In this document: in pieces, positions 61,121-64,000 of the stretch
How positions within the stretch are numbered: the stretch's first letter is position 1
How the letters are laid out: the number at the start of each line of letters is the position of its first letter
Assembly: GCF_900114445.1 (NCBI RefSeq)
Contig: NZ_FOTB01000001.1
Location: 56,636 to 120,635 of the forward strand
Length of the DNA stretch: 64,000 nt
From: Salinicoccus halodurans
GTDB taxonomy: Bacteria > Bacillota > Bacilli > Staphylococcales > Salinicoccaceae
Direction of reading: 5' to 3'
Program-made: the position numbers and the translations under genes
The notes under the pieces: generated by a model
Told to the model about the DNA's origin: nothing
The model's input: the letters and a program-made list of their open reading frames with translations, nothing else
Database searches by the model: none

Positions 61121-61206
61121 CGGTGTTTATCGGACATTGAAAATTCACGGTGTCCGAAGAAAGGGAGTTATCGGACATCGTAGCGCAAACTGTCAAACAG
61201 CCGGAG
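61121..61206. repeat. Palindromic intergenic repeat, copy 1
   Basis: Alternating inverted elements TCGGACA (61130-61136), TGTCCGA (61151-61157) and TCGGACA (61171-61177) with AAGAAAGGGAGTTA between the last two. The segment TGTCCGAAGAAAGGGAGTTA resembles TGTCCATAAAGGGCGTTA in the copy at the window end. No ORF is present. Confidence 0.5.
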
Positions 61207-61319
61207 ATTTTTATTGTAATTGCTAAATTATGTTTCCATAACACTATTATGACAATGATATTATTGATTCAATATGTTAGTTTGGAAAGGGATTCATAAT
61301 AAAACAAAGGGGAGATTTT

Positions 61320-62729
61320 ATGGAATTTACGAATCAGCCGATACTGATTTGGTTTGTTATCGGTTATGGAATTTTTATGCTGATACTGGGTGTGTTCTAC
61401 TCGAAGAAGATCAGCTCAAGTGAGGACTTCATCCTTGCAGGGAAATCACTCGGCCCGATCGTCCTGATGGGGACGCTGCTTGCGACGTGGGTCGGAAGTG
61501 GATCTGTGACGGGCGGTCAGAACTCGCTCGCCTATTCGTTCGGTCTGTGGCCGGCACTGATGTCGACGCTGCCGTCACTGATCGGTATCGGAACGATCTT
61601 TCTCATTTCATCGAAGATCAAGCACTACGGAAAATACACTGTTGCGGAAATACTTGAAGTAAAATACGGACGATGGGCGAGCGTGCTGGCAGCCCTTATC
61701 ATCATTTTGGCGTTCGTCGGCATCGTTTCCTACCAGTATCAGGGGCTCGGGTTCATCCTGAACATATCCACGGGTATTTCACCTGAAATGGGGACGGTCA
61801 TCGGCGCGGCAATCATCATATTCCTGGCGTGTGTCGGCGGCCTGATGTCTGTCGCACCGACGGATGCCGCGAGTGCGTTCCTCGTAATACTGGGGCTCAT
61901 CATCGCATTGCCAATCGCCCTGTCTGTCGGCGGCGGCTGGAGTGAAATCACGGCAAATGTACCGGACAGCCATATGTCACTGACCGGCGGACTGAGCTTC
62001 GTCCAGCTGATGGGCTACTATCTGCCGACATTATTCCTGCTGCTCGGTGACCAGAACATCTATCAGAGGATGACGGCTTCAAACAATGATAAATCGACGA
62101 AACTCGGAACTGCCGGATGGATTCTCGGCCTGATCGTCGTGACACCGATCATTTCCATTCTCGCATTCATTTCGCGCTCTTTATTCCCTGACATTGATCC
62201 GGGTATGGCGCTGATCGCACTGACAAGCGTGCTGCCGATCGCAGTCGGCGGCGTTCTGATTGCGGCACTCACGGCATTCATCGTCACGACGGGCAACTCC
62301 TATCTGCTGTCGGCCGCGACGAGCGTAATCTACGACTTCTTCGGAAAATACATGAAAAAGGACATCACCGACCATCAGAAACTCGTGTATACACGCGTGC
62401 TGATTCCGGTGCTCGGCATCATCGCCTTCCTGCTCACGATGTACTTCCCGACGGTGCTGTCCGTCCAGATGTACGCCTACACGGTATACGGCGCAGGCAT
62501 CACACCGGCACTGCTCGCTGTGTTCCTGTTCCCGCAGGTGACCCGTGCGGCCGGACTGTCGTCGATGGTGACCGGACTCGTCGTGACACTGTTCTGGGAA
62601 TTCTTCTACGTACAATCGACGGAAATCAACTCCGTCATCATCTCAGTGCCGGCGGCAATTATCGTACTGATCGTGGTAACACTGTTCACTAAGGATAAAA
62701 ACCAGGGTATGAAAGAGGTGGCTGAATGA
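61320..62729 (+). CDS. Sodium:solute symporter (SSS family)
   Basis: A 469-residue transporter with about 12-13 membrane segments. Family features include SSEDFILAGKSLGPIVLMGTLLATWVGSGSVTGG near the N terminus and GDQNIYQRMTASNND in the middle. It imports an organic solute with sodium. The M24 peptidase-like gene overlaps its last codons (ATGA), so the substrate is probably hydrolysed by, or related to, that protein. GGGGAG precedes ATG. Confidence 0.9.
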   Translation: MEFTNQPILIWFVIGYGIFMLILGVFYSKKISSSEDFILAGKSLGPIVLMGTLLATWVGSGSVTGGQNSLAYSFGLWPALMSTLPSLIGIGTIFLISSKIKHYGKYTVAEILEVKYGRWASVLAALIIILAFVGIVSYQYQGLGFILNISTGISPEMGTVIGAAIIIFLACVGGLMSVAPTDAASAFLVILGLIIALPIALSVGGGWSEITANVPDSHMSLTGGLSFVQLMGYYLPTLFLLLGDQNIYQRMTASNNDKSTKLGTAGWILGLIVVTPIISILAFISRSLFPDIDPGMALIALTSVLPIAVGGVLIAALTAFIVTTGNSYLLSAATSVIYDFFGKYMKKDITDHQKLVYTRVLIPVLGIIAFLLTMYFPTVLSVQMYAYTVYGAGITPALLAVFLFPQVTRAAGLSSMVTGLVVTLFWEFFYVQSTEINSVIISVPAAIIVLIVVTLFTKDKNQGMKEVAE

Positions 62730-63865
62730 TGAATATGCACCAGAGGATCGAGAGATTAAGGGAAGTAATGGAGGCACGCGGCCTTGATGCCGCTGTCATC
62801 TTCAATTTTGAGAATCAGTTCTATTTCAGCGGATTGAAGGCCATCACGTATTCACGGCCGATCATTCTCATTGTGGAACGCACGCGCCAGAGTCTGATTA
62901 TTCCTAGATTAGAGGAGAATCATGCGAAGGAAAAGACGGATGTGGACGCGCTCTATGTGTATCATGAAGTTGCGGGCGCAGGTGATGCGGGCACGGATTA
63001 CCGTGAACTGTTTGATGAGGCGCTTTCCAAACTGGGGCCTGACAGCACAGTCGGGATTGAATATGGTTCGCTGCCGACGGATTACACGCTCAGAATCCAG
63101 GACCAGGGATTCGGGATTGAAGACATCGGCCGGGATATCGTGGAACTGAGAGCAATCAAAACGGATGAAGAAATAGGAATGATCCGGAAATCCGGAGAAC
63201 TGGTGAGCGGTGCATTGAAAGAGACGCTGGAGAATTCCAGTGCCGGCAAGTCGGAACTCGAGATCGACTATTACGGCAACCAGTTCTTATTCGAGGAGAT
63301 ATCTCAGAAATACACGAACTCGACACTGGACTACTTCGTCATGTCGCCGTCGGGTGTCCGCCGCACGAACATGCCGCATGTGTTCTCGAATACACGGAAA
63401 CTGGAGGAGGGGGACGTCATCATCCACAGCAGGCAGGTCGGACTGAACGGCTACCGGGCGGAATGCGAGCGCACGTTTTTCGTCGGTGAACCGGCAGACC
63501 GCCAGCGTGAAGTGTTTGATGTCATGCTGCGGGCGCATATCGCCGCTCTGGATTTCATCAAAGTTGGGGTGACGGCGGCGGAAGTGAACGAAGCCGCGCT
63601 GTCCGTGATCCGGGAAGCGGGACTGGAAGAATACGTCTCACACCGGACCGGTCACGGCATCGGGATCGGCCAGCACGAAGAACCGTCGCTCAGGTTCGAC
63701 AACAATCTCGTGCTCGCGCCCGGCATGGTGTTCTGCGTCGAGCCCGGGATCTATGTGCCGGGCGTCGGCGGATTCAGACATTCGGATACGGTCGTGCTCA
63801 GGGAAGACGGCACCGAAATCATCACAGAATATCCGAGAGATCTGGAGAGTCTGATATTTAAATAG
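62726..63865 (+). CDS. Creatinase/M24-family protein lacking metal ligands
   Basis: A 379-residue pita-bread-fold protein with the N-terminal creatinase domain (RLREVMEARGLDAAVIFNFENQFYFSG) and a C-terminal catalytic domain (HRTGHGIGIGQHEEPS, VFCVEPGIYVPGVGGFRHSD). Aligned to metal aminopeptidases of this fold, the first Asp ligand is Ser (IIHSRQ), the second is Glu (AECERTF) and the last Glu is His (GGFRHSD). The His and one Glu remain. Creatinase itself lacks these metals, so this is probably a creatinase-like or ectoine-hydrolase-like C-N hydrolase, not Xaa-Pro peptidase. It is co-transcribed with the symporter. Confidence 0.85.
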   Translation: MMNMHQRIERLREVMEARGLDAAVIFNFENQFYFSGLKAITYSRPIILIVERTRQSLIIPRLEENHAKEKTDVDALYVYHEVAGAGDAGTDYRELFDEALSKLGPDSTVGIEYGSLPTDYTLRIQDQGFGIEDIGRDIVELRAIKTDEEIGMIRKSGELVSGALKETLENSSAGKSELEIDYYGNQFLFEEISQKYTNSTLDYFVMSPSGVRRTNMPHVFSNTRKLEEGDVIIHSRQVGLNGYRAECERTFFVGEPADRQREVFDVMLRAHIAALDFIKVGVTAAEVNEAALSVIREAGLEEYVSHRTGHGIGIGQHEEPSLRFDNNLVLAPGMVFCVEPGIYVPGVGGFRHSDTVVLREDGTEIITEYPRDLESLIFK

Positions 63866-63874
63866 AAGTTTGAG

Positions 63875-63900
63875 ATGGAGACTGCGGTCTCCATTTTTTT
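63875..63900 (+). terminator. Terminator after the M24 gene
   Basis: ATGGAGAC pairs with GTCTCCAT around TGCG, followed by TTTTTT. Confidence 0.85.
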
Positions 63901-64000
63901 GTGGACGGCGACCGATAAAAAGGTTTGTCGGCCGCCGCGGTGCGTACGATGTCCATAAAGGGCGTTATCCGGCCTTCGTTGATGCAGACGACGTCCATAA
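63901..64000. repeat. Intergenic repeat, copy 2 (runs to window edge)
   Basis: ATGTCCATAAAGGGCGTTATCCGGCCTTCGT aligns with the core of the repeat at 61121-61206, and GTCCATAA recurs at the very end. The copy may continue beyond the window. No gene is seen in these bases. Confidence 0.4.

Noticed and set aside
1..64000. CRISPR array, rRNA genes, prophage module or replication origin
   Set aside because: No regularly spaced repeats, rRNA-like sequence, phage structural genes or DnaA-box clusters were seen.

Overview
The window looks like the chromosome of a low-to-mid GC Gram-positive coccus of the Staphylococcaceae/Salinicoccaceae type (Salinicoccus- or Jeotgalicoccus-like). This is an inference from AGGAGG-type ribosome binding sites, many GTG/TTG starts, a tRNA without encoded CCA, a cre box, a sigma-B-type promoter and the protein families. 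No rRNA or housekeeping marker is present to fix the genus. Core genes are moderately GC-rich. Islands at about 0.5-2.3 kb, 20.8-30.4 kb and 56-57.9 kb, plus small toxin-antitoxin genes, are clearly AT-rich and look acquired.

Layout. 0-2.3 kb: an IS30-family transposase relic and an AT-rich FRG-domain gene. 2.4-20.6 kb: one long plus-strand exopolysaccharide/capsule cluster with chain-length regulator and tyrosine kinase, FlaA1/CapD-type dehydratase, DegT-type aminotransferase, ATP-grasp enzyme, sugar-nucleotide epimerase and dehydrogenase, flippase, putative polymerase, glycosyltransferase, two tandem CapK-like adenylate-forming enzymes, phosphoglycosyl transferase, FemAB-like acyltransferase and a DUF218/YdcF protein. 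It has unusually long internal gaps with stem-loops that share a CGGGTGC-like motif, and it ends at a strong terminator. 20.8-29.6 kb: an AT-rich PTS operon (PRD regulator, galactitol-type EIIA, EIIB and EIIC, PfkB kinase, class II aldolase, two phosphatases, FGGY kinase). 29.6-30.4 kb: a membrane-protein gene split by a frameshift at a run of eight A. 30.4-34.8 kb: a GntR-regulated alpha-type GH4 phosphoglucosidase, a ChbG deacetylase and a glucose-family EIICB. 34.8-35.5 kb: a graveyard with a degenerate tRNA, a small basic ORF and a decayed EIIB copy.

35.5-45.6 kb: a DeoR-regulated locus whose parts (polyol dehydrogenases, MFS transporter, DhaK/DhaL, RpiB, GlpX, transketolase) fit a tetritol (threitol/erythritol) pathway. 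Tetritol is oxidised to erythrulose, phosphorylated, isomerised to erythrose 4-phosphate and fed to transketolase, with GlpX supplying fructose 6-phosphate. A motif ACGAAAATAAA(A/T)GAT recurs upstream of both transcription units.

45.8-64 kb: assorted chromosomal genes: an unknown protein, a short-type aconitase, a SWIM/SNF2 helicase, a DUF6241-like protein with a decayed paralogue, MsrA, tRNA-Thr, a YsnF stress protein with a sigma-B promoter, an internally deleted cardiolipin synthase, a second YdcF protein, a HigB-like toxin stopped by one nonsense codon beside its antitoxin, GNAT, YefM-YoeB, CopC-CopD, a sodium:solute symporter and a creatinase-like M24 protein lacking metal ligands. Two diverged copies of a dispersed palindromic repeat lie at 61.1 and 63.9 kb.

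The strongest second-look items are the capsule stem-loop family, the tandem CapK-like enzymes with an ATP-grasp and a FemAB-like transferase, the tetritol operon with its operators, the alpha-type GH4 plus ChbG pairing, and a set of recent gene decays. All homology calls are made by eye from motifs; no search was run.
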